From positions 1-58,195 of the forward strand of contig SIAJ01000027.1 of the NCBI GenBank assembly GCA_009691845.1: a stretch of 58,195 nt of DNA, given 5' to 3'. A program made the position numbers and the translations under genes. A model generated the notes under the pieces. The model saw nothing but the letters and a program-made list of their open reading frames with translations. It made no database searches and was not told the origin of the DNA. Shown here in pieces: positions 37,901 through 45,842 of this stretch. Position 1 is the stretch's first letter, and each line of letters starts with the position of its first letter. This stretch comes from Gemmataceae bacterium. GTDB lineage: Bacteria; Planctomycetota; Planctomycetia; Gemmatales; Gemmataceae.

Positions 37901-38756
37901 GTCGTACGAAGACGCTGCCAGGCTCGTGCTAATGCACCTGACGACTCCCGCGACCGACGCGACCGCGAAGTGGCCGATCGTGCTGTCCACGGACATGGAA
38001 TCTCGTCTTCAACTCGGCCTGACAAAGCGGGCCGACGAAATCTGGTTCGCATCCACCGAAGTGGAACTCAGCGAGGCAGCACGCGTCGAGTTTTTCTCGG
38101 CCAGCACGGGATTGGAGACGATCTGGCTCAACAGCAAGCAAATATTTGAGCGGAAGCCGGGAGGCAGCGCACGCATAGAAGCCGATCTCGCCAAGGGGCG
38201 CAATCGCATCCTGGTTCGCCTGAGCGAGCCGAAGGATGTTGCTGAATTTCAGCTACGTTTCCGGCGTAAGAACTCCGCCCCAGTGCAAGAGCGATACGCG
38301 GCTTCCGCCCTGTCGCGTGCCGGCAATCCAGGACGCGGGCGAGAGATCTTTATGAATGCCGAGAAATCGCAGTGCATCAAGTGCCACCGCGTGGGGGACA
38401 AGGGCGAACGCTTTGGGCCCGAGTTGACCGGACTTGGCAGTCGGTTCTCGAAGATCCACATCATCGAATCGATCCTGGAGCCGAGCCGCACGGTGTCGCC
38501 CACATACGAGAGTATCGTCGTCGAGTTGAAGAGTGAACGTACCTTAACGGGCCTGAATGTGGAAGAAAGCGCAACGACATTGATTGTTCTCGACCCCCAG
38601 GCCAAGAAGCACATCCTGGCGAAGAGCGACATTGAATCGATTCGAAAGAGTGCCCTAAGCACGATGCCGGAAGGAATCGAGAAGAACCTCAAGGAAGAAG
38701 AATTCGTGGACCTGGTGGCGTTTCTGGTGAGTCTGAAGATAGGTCCTGGCAAATGA
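34992..38756 (+). CDS. PVC-type heme-binding CxxCH protein: propeller, HEAT repeats, cytochrome c
   Basis: 1254 residues from the ATG at 34992, signal peptide ending ISAAEP. The N-terminal 390 residues form a glucose/sorbosone dehydrogenase-like propeller (FQATLFACDPLIEYPSVI, LLEDTDGDGYADKATVYASG, LFVSDWCDGQRPKRGRG). About 400-980 are HEAT-like repeats (VRIRAAEALAHIGTAKAHPA). The C-terminus is the PVC heme-binding domain with CIKCH near residue 1130 and PELTGLGSRF, ESILEPSRTVSPTYE. This three-part layout is standard for the planctomycete-verrucomicrobial family; likely exported, electron-transfer, role unknown. It follows the SGNH gene by 95 bases. Confidence 0.93.
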   Translation: MRCTSRQLLRAAIALCLIGPVISAAEPTTGPQTEKRFPPLQLAKGFQATLFACDPLIEYPSVIAPGFKNGTLLVAIDYMTGLGMEIVRRDEIRLLEDTDGDGYADKATVYASGFNSIQGLAQHNGVVFVMHAPYLTALRDTKGTGKADNRRDLITGLGLPPEQDEIRLHNANGVVLGHDGWLYLALGDRGCNVARPEGDKLILEGGGVLRCRADGRDLHVFSRGLRNIYDVALDEELNVLLRDNENDGGAYKVRLCHSFFGADHGYPYLYSERPNEALSPVADLGLGAPAGGVCYLERHFPAEYHGNLLFCEWGRAVVRSQLKRSGATFGTQVQTDFVAGAANDPYGFKPTDLVIDRDGSLFVSDWCDGQRPKRGRGRIYHIRYVGKDAGKAVENNSGKLTLPELVSRLDSDSYFTRREAQESLEARGKEGLAALKKEKLGVKARLHAVWIMAKIEGRDAVDGLLALAQSDPEPRVQAQALRVVADLTDPVLVKHRLDAGKGDEAIAQRIADLARKDGLDPRVQLEAIIALGRLRWSGAPIFLQKMLKKPEPALAHAAMWTLRHAGNWPAVLKLLDELSSEPIRAIALRAVATQYGNDIVDGLIDLSKRETDSVRRQEYADLLTRVFKKPGPWVYWGFRPAPRPANIFPWERTDNIAKALDDALLKFAPVERAALLSRMVREKVPASAATLASMLRGEHDAERVKNILASMSELPVEVTLDSLELVLRESKHSAGNRLAAASAFLQGLKTEDEKRFLSIAEVIEDGPVLAEFLRAIATRKTNPAESLLIRKTSSSSAEVRIRAAEALAHIGTAKAHPAVEKLFDDPDVRVRAAAVQAAGKLALNSTADRVLKLAGDPATEVRTASLIALRQLGDRRAVPAAVSALGNRESAAAALDYLASFGGADQARAVAEFAQREPSLETLAAVGKVFVACLRRNDLKPGEREQLQQALAKLQGSSGTLLAWRSGGPQSYEDAARLVLMHLTTPATDATAKWPIVLSTDMESRLQLGLTKRADEIWFASTEVELSEAARVEFFSASTGLETIWLNSKQIFERKPGGSARIEADLAKGRNRILVRLSEPKDVAEFQLRFRRKNSAPVQERYAASALSRAGNPGRGREIFMNAEKSQCIKCHRVGDKGERFGPELTGLGSRFSKIHIIESILEPSRTVSPTYESIVVELKSERTLTGLNVEESATTLIVLDPQAKKHILAKSDIESIRKSALSTMPEGIEKNLKEEEFVDLVAFLVSLKIGPGK

Positions 38757-38798
38757 TCGCGCGTTAAGTGTCGTGGATACGATCATCTGGAGTACACG

Positions 38799-39665
38799 AT
38801 GAAACCGTGTTTCGTTCATGCGCCGTTTGTCTTGTTTTTTTCGCTCGCATTCATGGCACTGGGCCAGCAGCCTGAGGCCAAAAACTCACCAGTACCATCA
38901 CCTGCCGACGTGGCAATTGCGGCCAAGAATGTAAAAGAGGTAATCGGCCACATGGGATCGTGTGCCGACCGACCGCCCAACACGTTAGCCGGGATTCGCC
39001 GGGCGATCGAGTCCGGCGCACACGTGTCCGAGGTGGACGCGCGTACGACAAAGGACGGCATGCTCATCTGCATGCACGACGAAGAGGTGAATCGCACCAC
39101 TGACGGCACCGGCAAAGTTGCGAGTCTGACTCTGGCGGAATTGAAGCGGTTCGATGCTGGAAGCAAGTTTGCAGCCAAGTTCGCGGGAGAACGTGTGCCG
39201 ACTCTGCGCGAGGTGCTGACACTTTCCAAAGGCAAGATCGCCGTGATGATCGATCTGAAGGAATCCGGCGAAGAGTACGTGAAGAAGATCGCGGCCGAGG
39301 TTCGCGAGCATGGCGAACCGAAACGAACGGTCCTGGGAGTCCGTTCGATCGAACACGCGAAGCAGTTTCAAAAACTTCTTCCCGACGCCCGACAAATTGG
39401 CCTGATTCCGACTACAAATGACATCAAGCCTTTCGCGGAGGCTGGGGTCAAAGTCATTCGTCTTTGGCCGAAGTGGCTCGTTGATAAGTCGCTGGTATCA
39501 CAAGTTCGCAAGCTCGGCCTTGAACTGCACATCGGTAGCGGGATGGGCACCCACGACGAAGTGCTGCCATTGCTCGTCCATCAGCCAGAATCGTTGTCGA
39601 GCGACGACCCCACACAATTACTCAGGACGTTGAACGAGCTTCGGGGAAAAACTAAATCTCGATGA
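38799..39665 (+). CDS. Secreted glycerophosphodiester phosphodiesterase-like protein
   Basis: 288 residues; signal peptide then low-complexity linker to about 40. The GDPD TIM-barrel starts at VIGHMGSCADRPPNTLAGI (residues 48-66). Canonical members read H-R-G and P-E-N-T; here His51 is kept but Arg is Met52 and Glu is Pro60. The metal ligands Glu78 and Asp80 (SEVDAR) and His93 (MHDEEVNRTTDG) are intact. It would cleave glycerophosphodiesters to glycerol-3-phosphate outside the cytoplasm; the Arg loss may reduce or change activity. It follows the PVC heme protein by 42 bases and may share its transcript. Confidence 0.82.
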   Translation: MKPCFVHAPFVLFFSLAFMALGQQPEAKNSPVPSPADVAIAAKNVKEVIGHMGSCADRPPNTLAGIRRAIESGAHVSEVDARTTKDGMLICMHDEEVNRTTDGTGKVASLTLAELKRFDAGSKFAAKFAGERVPTLREVLTLSKGKIAVMIDLKESGEEYVKKIAAEVREHGEPKRTVLGVRSIEHAKQFQKLLPDARQIGLIPTTNDIKPFAEAGVKVIRLWPKWLVDKSLVSQVRKLGLELHIGSGMGTHDEVLPLLVHQPESLSSDDPTQLLRTLNELRGKTKSR

Positions 39666-39926
39666 CATCCGCAAGTTTCTTCGCAGGGTTCGGAAGTCCA
39701 CCTTCTTCGGGTGTTGAATCCGCCCTGCCTGTCCGATAAAATTCTGAGAACAGCCAGGAAGCCTCATGACGTTGCGTAAAGCCCATAAGCTGGGAAATAT
39801 GTAACATCGGGCGGGCTGTTTCACGGCAAGACGGTCGAATTCTGCACTAGTCCCCTATCGTAACGAGGGGTATTTTGACGATTGCGGAATGGGGTGCGTC
39901 ATGGAAATCCGACGGGGTGGCACGCG

Positions 39927-41207
39927 ATGGCAGCGGTAGCGAGGCGGGCGGTTTTCACCGGGCATGGGGCACTAACGCCCGTTGGGCTCGATAGCAACAC
40001 GTTTTTCACGGCCCTCTGCGAGCGCAAATCCGGCATCCGCCGTTTGACGTATGCCGATACTTCGGCCCTTCATTGCCAGGTTGGCGGCGAACTCCCGGAA
40101 TTCAAGCCGAATAACTTTACCACAAATAAAGAACATCGAAAAAGCTTCAACAAGATGGCCCGCACGGTGCAAATGGGATTCGTGGTCTCGCACCTGGCGT
40201 TCAACGATGCTGGCCTCGTAGTCGGTAAGATCGACCCGGACCGGGCCGGTGTCGTGTTTGGCTCTGGTATGGTCGCTTCCGAGTTGGACGACCTCGGCCG
40301 AGCCTCCCGCGTGAGCATGATCGGCGAACAAGGGCCGGTCAGCCAGGGCATTTGGGGCGAAACAGGGCTGGAGGAAATCCCGCCACTGTGGATGCTCAAG
40401 TACCTTCCGAACATGCCCGCCTGCCATGCGTCGATTACGCTCGACCTTCGTGGACCAAGTAACACGATGACGCAGAGTGATGCGGCCAGCATAATGGCCC
40501 TTGGCGAAGCGTACCGGATCTTGCAACGGGACGTGGCCGATGTAATCGTGGTCGGCGGCACGGAAAGCAAGATGAACCCGCTCAGCATGACTCGCCACAA
40601 TCTGTTCCAATCGCTTTCCGGTCGAAACGACGAGCCGGAAAAGGCGCATCGCCCCTTCGACCGCGACCGAGATGGCAGTGTTCTGGGCGAAGTTGCGGCT
40701 GCCATTATTCTGGAAGATCTCGAGCACGCGAAGCGGCGTGGCGCAAAGATTCTCGCGGAATTGGCGAGCTTTGCTTGCGGATTTGACCGGGCTCGCGATG
40801 GCGTGTTGATGGCCAAGCTCATGCGCACGGCGCTGCAACGAGCGGGTGCCAATGCGGACGAAGTCGATCACGTGAACGCCCAGGGACTCGCAACAGAGAC
40901 TGCGGATCGCTGGGAAGCCAAGGCTATCCACGATGTGTTCGGTCCCAAGGTTCCCGTCTGGTCGATGAAAGCGAACATCGGCACGAGCGGTGCTGCAGCC
41001 GGTGCCATCGAGGTGCTTGGCAGCGTCATGGCACTGAGCCGTGGAGAACTGCCTCCAACTTTGAATTGCGATAACATCGCCAACGACTGCCCGATCCATG
41101 TCCACACGGATGGTGTGCGCCTTGTGACGAAACCGTACGTCGTGAAGCTGAATTTCACTGATCGAGGCCAGGTGGGTGTCGCGGTTTTGAAGCGGTGGGA
41201 GGGGTGA
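39927..41207 (+). CDS. Ketosynthase-like protein lacking catalytic residues (chain-length-factor-like)
   Basis: 426 residues from the ATG at 39927, with GACGGGGTGG upstream. It has the full thiolase-fold KAS II layout and aligns residue for residue with the ketosynthase 0.6 kb downstream. All three catalytic residues are changed: the acyl-binding Cys is Asp185 (MTQSDAASIM against CQTACAASGQ), the first His is Gln319 (VNAQGLAT against VNAHGTST), and the second is Thr353 (KANIGTSG against KSMLGHLI). Lys348 is kept. The non-catalytic KSbeta/chain-length factors of type II polyketide synthases have the same kind of losses. It probably forms a heterodimer with the intact ketosynthase and sets the product length. 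No acyl carrier protein gene is nearby; 39666-39926 upstream shows nothing. Confidence 0.8.
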   Translation: MAAVARRAVFTGHGALTPVGLDSNTFFTALCERKSGIRRLTYADTSALHCQVGGELPEFKPNNFTTNKEHRKSFNKMARTVQMGFVVSHLAFNDAGLVVGKIDPDRAGVVFGSGMVASELDDLGRASRVSMIGEQGPVSQGIWGETGLEEIPPLWMLKYLPNMPACHASITLDLRGPSNTMTQSDAASIMALGEAYRILQRDVADVIVVGGTESKMNPLSMTRHNLFQSLSGRNDEPEKAHRPFDRDRDGSVLGEVAAAIILEDLEHAKRRGAKILAELASFACGFDRARDGVLMAKLMRTALQRAGANADEVDHVNAQGLATETADRWEAKAIHDVFGPKVPVWSMKANIGTSGAAAGAIEVLGSVMALSRGELPPTLNCDNIANDCPIHVHTDGVRLVTKPYVVKLNFTDRGQVGVAVLKRWEG

Positions 41208-41256
41208 GGCGAACTTGACGCGTGATGGGTAGGATAACGAGAATCGATTCTCCATC

Positions 41257-41502
41257 GAGGTGAAAGCACCCACGACAATCCGAGCTGCGTTCGATTTCGT
41301 TCGTGCTCTACCGTCAATAGAGCGGCGACAGTTTGTCTAAACGATTCTCGATGAATCGGATGAGCAAGGACTTCTGGACGATACCGTTTCGGAATCCGAA
41401 CGGGAGATGCTGAAAGACCGGCTTGCACGCTATCGCGAGAAGCAATCTGCCGTGAGGAGCGTCTAGGAGGTGATGGCCGAGCTCGAAGCAAAGTACAACT
41501 GA
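41257..41502 (+). pseudogene. Broken addiction-module antitoxin
   Basis: Two reading frames together resemble an addiction-module antitoxin: VKAPTTIRAAFDFVRALPSI in one, ended by a stop, then ILDESDEQGLLDDTVSESE and REMLKDRLARYREKQSAV in another, ended by a TAG, then EVMAELEAKYN. The final TGA overlaps the toxin ATG (TGATG), the usual TA arrangement. At least one frameshift and one nonsense codon are present. Confidence 0.5.
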
Positions 41503-41831
41503 TGCAGAGCCGTCCTGCCTACTTTCACGATCACGCAAAAGTGGATATGTCGGAAGCGTGTGTCTACTGCGAACGGAAGCAAAAGGGATTGGGAAAGAAG
41601 TTCCGAATTGCCGTGGGTGAGGCAATCGATCGAATCATCGCGATGCCAGAAGCGCATGCGAAGATTTGGAACGAGATGCGAAGAGTGCGTGTGGAGGGGA
41701 TCAAGGACTACGTGATTCATTACCTGGTCTCGGCCACCAAATCACGCTTGTTTCTGTGTTTCACACAAGTCGCGCGCCAAGGATCTGGCAGACGCGGCTT
41801 CGACGATGTTGGCCGAAGGAGTTTCAAATAG
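41502..41831 (+). pseudogene. Frameshifted RelE/ParE-type toxin
   Basis: The first 80 codons match ParE-like toxins: YFHDHAKVDMSEACVYCERK, KGLGKKFRIAVGEAIDRI, MPEAH and RVEGIKDYVIHYLV. After ATK the reading frame goes wrong (RLFLCFTQVARQ). The family ending reappears one frame over at about 41743: ITLVSVFHTSRAPRIWQTRL. One indel near 41740 explains it. The restored frame has no stop and runs on in frame into the next ketosynthase gene. The toxin is therefore inactive unless frameshifting occurs. Confidence 0.65.
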
Positions 41832-41833
41832 TC

Positions 41834-43129
41834 ATGCATTCCCGTCGCGTTGTCATCACCGGCATGGGGGCCATTACCCCGCTTGGGCACACTGTCCATG
41901 AGTTGTACCACAACCAACTCGAAGGCAAGAGCGGGGCCGGGCCAATTTTTCGCTTTGATGCGCGCACGTTCCCGACCAAGTTCGGCTCGCAGGTCAAGGA
42001 TTTCGATCTCGCCAAGCATGTTCGCGATCCTCAGAGGTACAAAGAGGCCGGCCTGAATACCAAATTCGCTCTCGCTGCTGCCAAGCAAGCTCTCGGCGAC
42101 GCCGGGCTGCTCGACAACAACAAGGTCGATCGCACAACGATGGGTGTCTATCTAGGCTCGGGTGAAGGCAGTCACGACTTTCCGAATTTGACCCTCAGTA
42201 TCGCCCTCGCTTGCCAGGCTGACGGCTACAAAGTTGATCCGAACGGATTCTTTATCCATAGTCAGCGAACCTTCGGAGCGACTCACGAATACGAGATGGA
42301 GATGCACACCACGTCCGCACACGTGGCCAACGAATACGACATGCAAGGCCCGAACTACACCTGTCAAACTGCTTGTGCCGCGAGTGGGCAGGCGCTGGGA
42401 GAGGCCCGCGAATTCATCCGTCGCGGCGAAGCGGAAATCATGCTTACGGGTGGCTCGCACAGTATGTTGCATCCGTTCGGCGTCAGCGGCTTCAATCTGC
42501 TCACGACACTTTCGACACAGAACGATGCTCCGGAAAAAGCCAGCAAGCCGTTCGACTTGAATCGAGCCGGTTTCGTTCTAGGCGAAGGGGCCGGCATGGT
42601 GGTTCTCGAAGAGCTTGAACATGCCAAACGACGAGGTGCCCACATTCATGCGGAACTGGTCGGCTACGGCACGACTGCCGACGCCTATCGCGTGACCGAT
42701 AGCCATCCGGACGGTCGTGGTGCGATTGCCTGCATGAAGGGGGCGTTGAACGATGCCGGCCTGAAGCCGACCGATATTGATTACGTGAATGCACACGGCA
42801 CCAGCACGCAAGTGAACGACCGGGCTGAAACCGTGGCCTGCAAGAACGTCTTCGGCGAATACGCCTACAAGCTGCCGGTATCGAGCAGCAAGAGCATGTT
42901 GGGCCACCTGATTTGTGCCGCCGGCGTGGTCGAGATGATCACCTGCGTGATGACCATCCACAACGGTGTCATGGTGCCGACGATCAACTACGAGACGCCC
43001 GATCCGGACTGCGATCTCGATTATGTGCCGAACCATGCCCGCGAGAAGAAAGTCAATCGCGCACAGTCCAACAGCTTCGGTTTTGGTGGTCAAAACGTGT
43101 CGCTGATCGTCAGCCGCTACACCGGCTGA
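41834..43129 (+). CDS. Beta-ketoacyl-ACP synthase II-like ketosynthase, catalytically intact
   Basis: 431 residues from the ATG at 41834 (MHSRRVVITGMGAITPLG). Catalytic residues: Cys181 in CQTACAASGQ, His321 in VNAHGTSTQVND, Lys353 and His358 in SSSKSMLGHLICAAG. The C-terminal NSFGFGGQNVSLI glycine loop is present. It condenses malonyl-ACP with acyl-ACP. An insertion around 112-166 (SHDFPNLTLSIALAC, FFIHSQRTFGATHEYEMEM) distinguishes it from plain FabF. With the non-catalytic homologue upstream it looks like a ketosynthase/chain-length-factor pair once adjacent and later split by a toxin-antitoxin insertion. Housekeeping fatty-acid synthesis is an alternative, but FabF usually neighbours acpP, which is absent. 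Confidence 0.88.
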   Translation: MHSRRVVITGMGAITPLGHTVHELYHNQLEGKSGAGPIFRFDARTFPTKFGSQVKDFDLAKHVRDPQRYKEAGLNTKFALAAAKQALGDAGLLDNNKVDRTTMGVYLGSGEGSHDFPNLTLSIALACQADGYKVDPNGFFIHSQRTFGATHEYEMEMHTTSAHVANEYDMQGPNYTCQTACAASGQALGEAREFIRRGEAEIMLTGGSHSMLHPFGVSGFNLLTTLSTQNDAPEKASKPFDLNRAGFVLGEGAGMVVLEELEHAKRRGAHIHAELVGYGTTADAYRVTDSHPDGRGAIACMKGALNDAGLKPTDIDYVNAHGTSTQVNDRAETVACKNVFGEYAYKLPVSSSKSMLGHLICAAGVVEMITCVMTIHNGVMVPTINYETPDPDCDLDYVPNHAREKKVNRAQSNSFGFGGQNVSLIVSRYTG

Positions 43130-43196
43130 ACCTCCCAAGCGTCCCACGACTCTACTAGAACGAACACATCGTTTGCACATGTCCCGGGGATCATCC

Positions 43197-44756
43197 GTGT
43201 CCGAGAAGCTGCGCTGGTTCCAGACGACCGCCATCGACTATCCCAATAGCCGACCGCATATCGGCACGGCCTTCGAGAAACTTGGTGCCGACGTGCAAGC
43301 TCGCTATCGCCGCATGGAGGGCTTTGAAGTCTTCTTCCTGATGGGCAACGACGAGAACACGGTCAAGGTCAGCAAACGAGCGAGCGAATTGGGCGTCGAT
43401 ACGCTAGCCTATTGCGACGACATGGCCCGCCAGTTCCGGGAAGTGTGGGACGCTCTCGACATTAGCTACGACATCTTCGTGCAGACCTCGAGCGAACGCC
43501 ACAAGGAGTGTTGCCGGACGTTCATCCTAAAGGTTTTTGACAACGGCTTCATCTACAAGGGCAGCTTCGAAGGCTGGTATTGCCCGGACTGCGAAGAGTT
43601 CAAATCCGACAAAATTCACGGCGAACACGCAGGCAATTGTCCCGTTCACAAGAAGCCGCTCGCACGTCGGTCGGAGCCATGTTATCTGTTCAAACTCTCG
43701 GCATTTCAGGATCGCTTGCTGGCGTACTACAAGGAAAACCCGGGCTTCATCCAACCGGAAAGCCGTCGCAATGAGATCCTCAGCCTCATCGAAACAGAAG
43801 GATTGCGGGATATCAACATTTCGCGAACCGGCGAGGACTGGGGCCTGCGGATCCCGTTCGATCCGGACTTCACCATCTACGTCTGGTTCGATGCCCTGCT
43901 CACCTACATCACGGGCATCGGCTACGGCGACGACCGGGCGACGTTCGACAAGTTCTGGCCTGCGGACATGCACTTCATCGGCAAGGACATCACGCGCTTT
44001 CATACCGCCCTCTGGCCCGCGATGCTCTGGGCGGCGGGCGAACAGGCTCCGAAGAAAGTCTTCGGCCACGGCTTCGTGAACATCAAGGGCGAGAAAATTG
44101 GCAAGTCGTTCGGCAATGTCGTCGAGCCGATGGACATCATCACGAAGTTCAACGTCGATGCTTTTCGTTACTATTTCATGCGTGAATGCTCGTTTCCGAG
44201 CGATGGCGACTTTAGCTGGGATCGATTTACGGACGTGTTCAATAGTGATTTGGCGAACAACCTGGGGAACTTGTTGAGCCGCTTGATCACGATTCCTAGC
44301 AAGAACTATGACCGCGTACTGGAAGGCACGGCCGACCAAAAACCGGACTCTGTCGTCCCTGGCCTCGATCTCGCTCTCCTCGTTGGCGAGGTTCGCGAGC
44401 ACGTGGAAGCTTGCCGCTACAGCCAAGCCTTGCAGAAGATCGTGCAAGATTTTCTAACGCCGACTAACCAGTACCTCGAAGCCAACGCCCCGTGGAAACT
44501 CGTAAAGACCGACAAAGAGGCCGCGAAGAAAGTCCTATTCAACGCCGTCCAATCGCTGCGCATCGCTAGTATCTTGCTCAAGCCATTCATCCCGCGCTCG
44601 GCCGAGACGATTTACACAAGTTTCAACTTCCCAACGCCGTGGGCCAAGGTGACGTACGCCGACGCCGCGGAGTTGAAAGCCCAACCGAACGACTTGCGCG
44701 TGACGGCCGAGTTGATCGATGGTAAGGTGAAACCGTTGTTTCCGAGGATTGCATAG
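43197..44756 (+). CDS. metG: Methionine--tRNA ligase
   Basis: Charges tRNA-Met with methionine in the cytoplasm. About 519 residues from the GTG at 43197, which has GGGGA six bases upstream; an ATG at 43179 would add six residues but has no Shine-Dalgarno. Class I motifs: the HIGH motif is PHIGT (last His replaced by Thr), and the KMSKS loop reads GEKIGKSFGN. The zinc region WYCPDCEEFKSD is present near residue 135, and an anticodon-binding helical domain follows (LANNLGNLLSRL, EANAPWKLVKTDK). There is no C-terminal dimerisation domain. Both motif variants probably belong to a planctomycete branch. It lies 67 bases after the ketosynthase. Confidence 0.93.
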   Translation: MSEKLRWFQTTAIDYPNSRPHIGTAFEKLGADVQARYRRMEGFEVFFLMGNDENTVKVSKRASELGVDTLAYCDDMARQFREVWDALDISYDIFVQTSSERHKECCRTFILKVFDNGFIYKGSFEGWYCPDCEEFKSDKIHGEHAGNCPVHKKPLARRSEPCYLFKLSAFQDRLLAYYKENPGFIQPESRRNEILSLIETEGLRDINISRTGEDWGLRIPFDPDFTIYVWFDALLTYITGIGYGDDRATFDKFWPADMHFIGKDITRFHTALWPAMLWAAGEQAPKKVFGHGFVNIKGEKIGKSFGNVVEPMDIITKFNVDAFRYYFMRECSFPSDGDFSWDRFTDVFNSDLANNLGNLLSRLITIPSKNYDRVLEGTADQKPDSVVPGLDLALLVGEVREHVEACRYSQALQKIVQDFLTPTNQYLEANAPWKLVKTDKEAAKKVLFNAVQSLRIASILLKPFIPRSAETIYTSFNFPTPWAKVTYADAAELKAQPNDLRVTAELIDGKVKPLFPRIA

Positions 44757-44768
44757 TCTTCACACTTA

Positions 44769-45842
44769 ATGCTGAAACGCCACCGATCACTGCTCGCCGA
44801 ATTACATGCCAGTCGCATCGCCCTCATCAAGCCAAGCGCCCTGGGCGATGTCGTTCACGCACTTCCGCTGCTGAACGCCGTTCGCCACAAGTTCCCCGAC
44901 GCCCACATCGCTTGGGTCATCAATCGATCCTACCAATCATTGATCGATGGGCATCGAGCTTTGAACGAGACTATTCCGTTCGATCGCGGGGCCATGAAGG
45001 CCGGCTGGCGAAAAGCGATTGGCACTTCGATCACACTGGCCCGCGAACTGCGTTGCCGGAAATTCGATCTCGTTATCGACCTGCAATGTCTGGCCCGTAG
45101 TGGGCTCATGACTCTGGCCACTCGGGCACCTCGCCGCATTGGCCTGAGCACCGCACGTGAGGGGGCGCGTTTCGCGTACACCGACGTGGTCGACATTCCC
45201 GAGCCGAAGAATCGCCATGCCATCGAGCATTACTGGTGCGTGGCCGAGGCCCTGGGTGTTGGCGATATTCCCAAGCGATTCGATGTGCCCGTCCAATCGG
45301 AATCGCGTGCCTGGGCCAATGAACAACTTCGCCTTCTCCCTCGTCCCTGGCTGGCGTTTGGCGTCGGTGCTCGCTGGCTGACCAAACGCTGGCTGCCCGA
45401 ACACTTCGCGGAACTTGCTCGGCGGGCTCAAGCACAATTTGGCGGAACCGCGTTCTTTGTCGGCTCGCCCGATGAAGCTCCACTTGCTCAGCAGGTCATC
45501 GCTCAACTTCGTGGCCCGACACGGGATTTCGTGGGTTCTACGAGCTTGCAGCAACTCGCAGGCTTGCTCGAAGCGGCCGACGTCATGATCTCGAACGACA
45601 CCGGCCCATTACACCTCGCGGCCGCGCTTGGCCGGCCTTGCGTTGCCCCGTACACTTGCACGCTCGTTCGTCGACATGGGCCTTACGGCGCAGTCGGAAT
45701 CGAGACCGATGTCTGGTGCAAAGGCAGCTACATCCGCACCTGCGATCGGCTCGATTGCATGAAGGATCTCGTCCCGGATCGCCTTTGGCCCTCGCTCTCT
45801 ACTATTCTGACTACATGGGCATCCAACTCCCGTTCCGCCTGA
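44769..45842 (+). CDS. Glycosyltransferase family 9 (heptosyltransferase-like)
   Basis: 357 residues. N-terminal IALIKPSALGDVVHALPLLN and FPDAHIAWVIN are the acceptor-side signature of ADP-heptose:LPS heptosyltransferases; the donor site appears as FGVGARWLTKRWLPEHFAEL and the D/E-rich MISNDTGPLHLAAALGRPCV. It adds heptose (or a similar sugar) to the lipid A-core in organisms with LPS; substrate here is inferred. It begins 12 bases after metG and its 3' end overlaps maf by 28 bases, suggesting one operon metG-GT9-maf-surE. Confidence 0.9.
   Translation: MLKRHRSLLAELHASRIALIKPSALGDVVHALPLLNAVRHKFPDAHIAWVINRSYQSLIDGHRALNETIPFDRGAMKAGWRKAIGTSITLARELRCRKFDLVIDLQCLARSGLMTLATRAPRRIGLSTAREGARFAYTDVVDIPEPKNRHAIEHYWCVAEALGVGDIPKRFDVPVQSESRAWANEQLRLLPRPWLAFGVGARWLTKRWLPEHFAELARRAQAQFGGTAFFVGSPDEAPLAQQVIAQLRGPTRDFVGSTSLQQLAGLLEAADVMISNDTGPLHLAAALGRPCVAPYTCTLVRRHGPYGAVGIETDVWCKGSYIRTCDRLDCMKDLVPDRLWPSLSTILTTWASNSRSA

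Noticed and set aside
39666..39926. Possible acyl carrier protein gene before the ketosynthase pair
   Set aside because: I looked for the D-S-L phosphopantetheine motif in all frames and found only short meaningless frames.
39972..41273. A 433-codon open frame on the minus strand
   Set aside because: It is the shadow of the inactive ketosynthase; the sense strand shows a full KAS fold.
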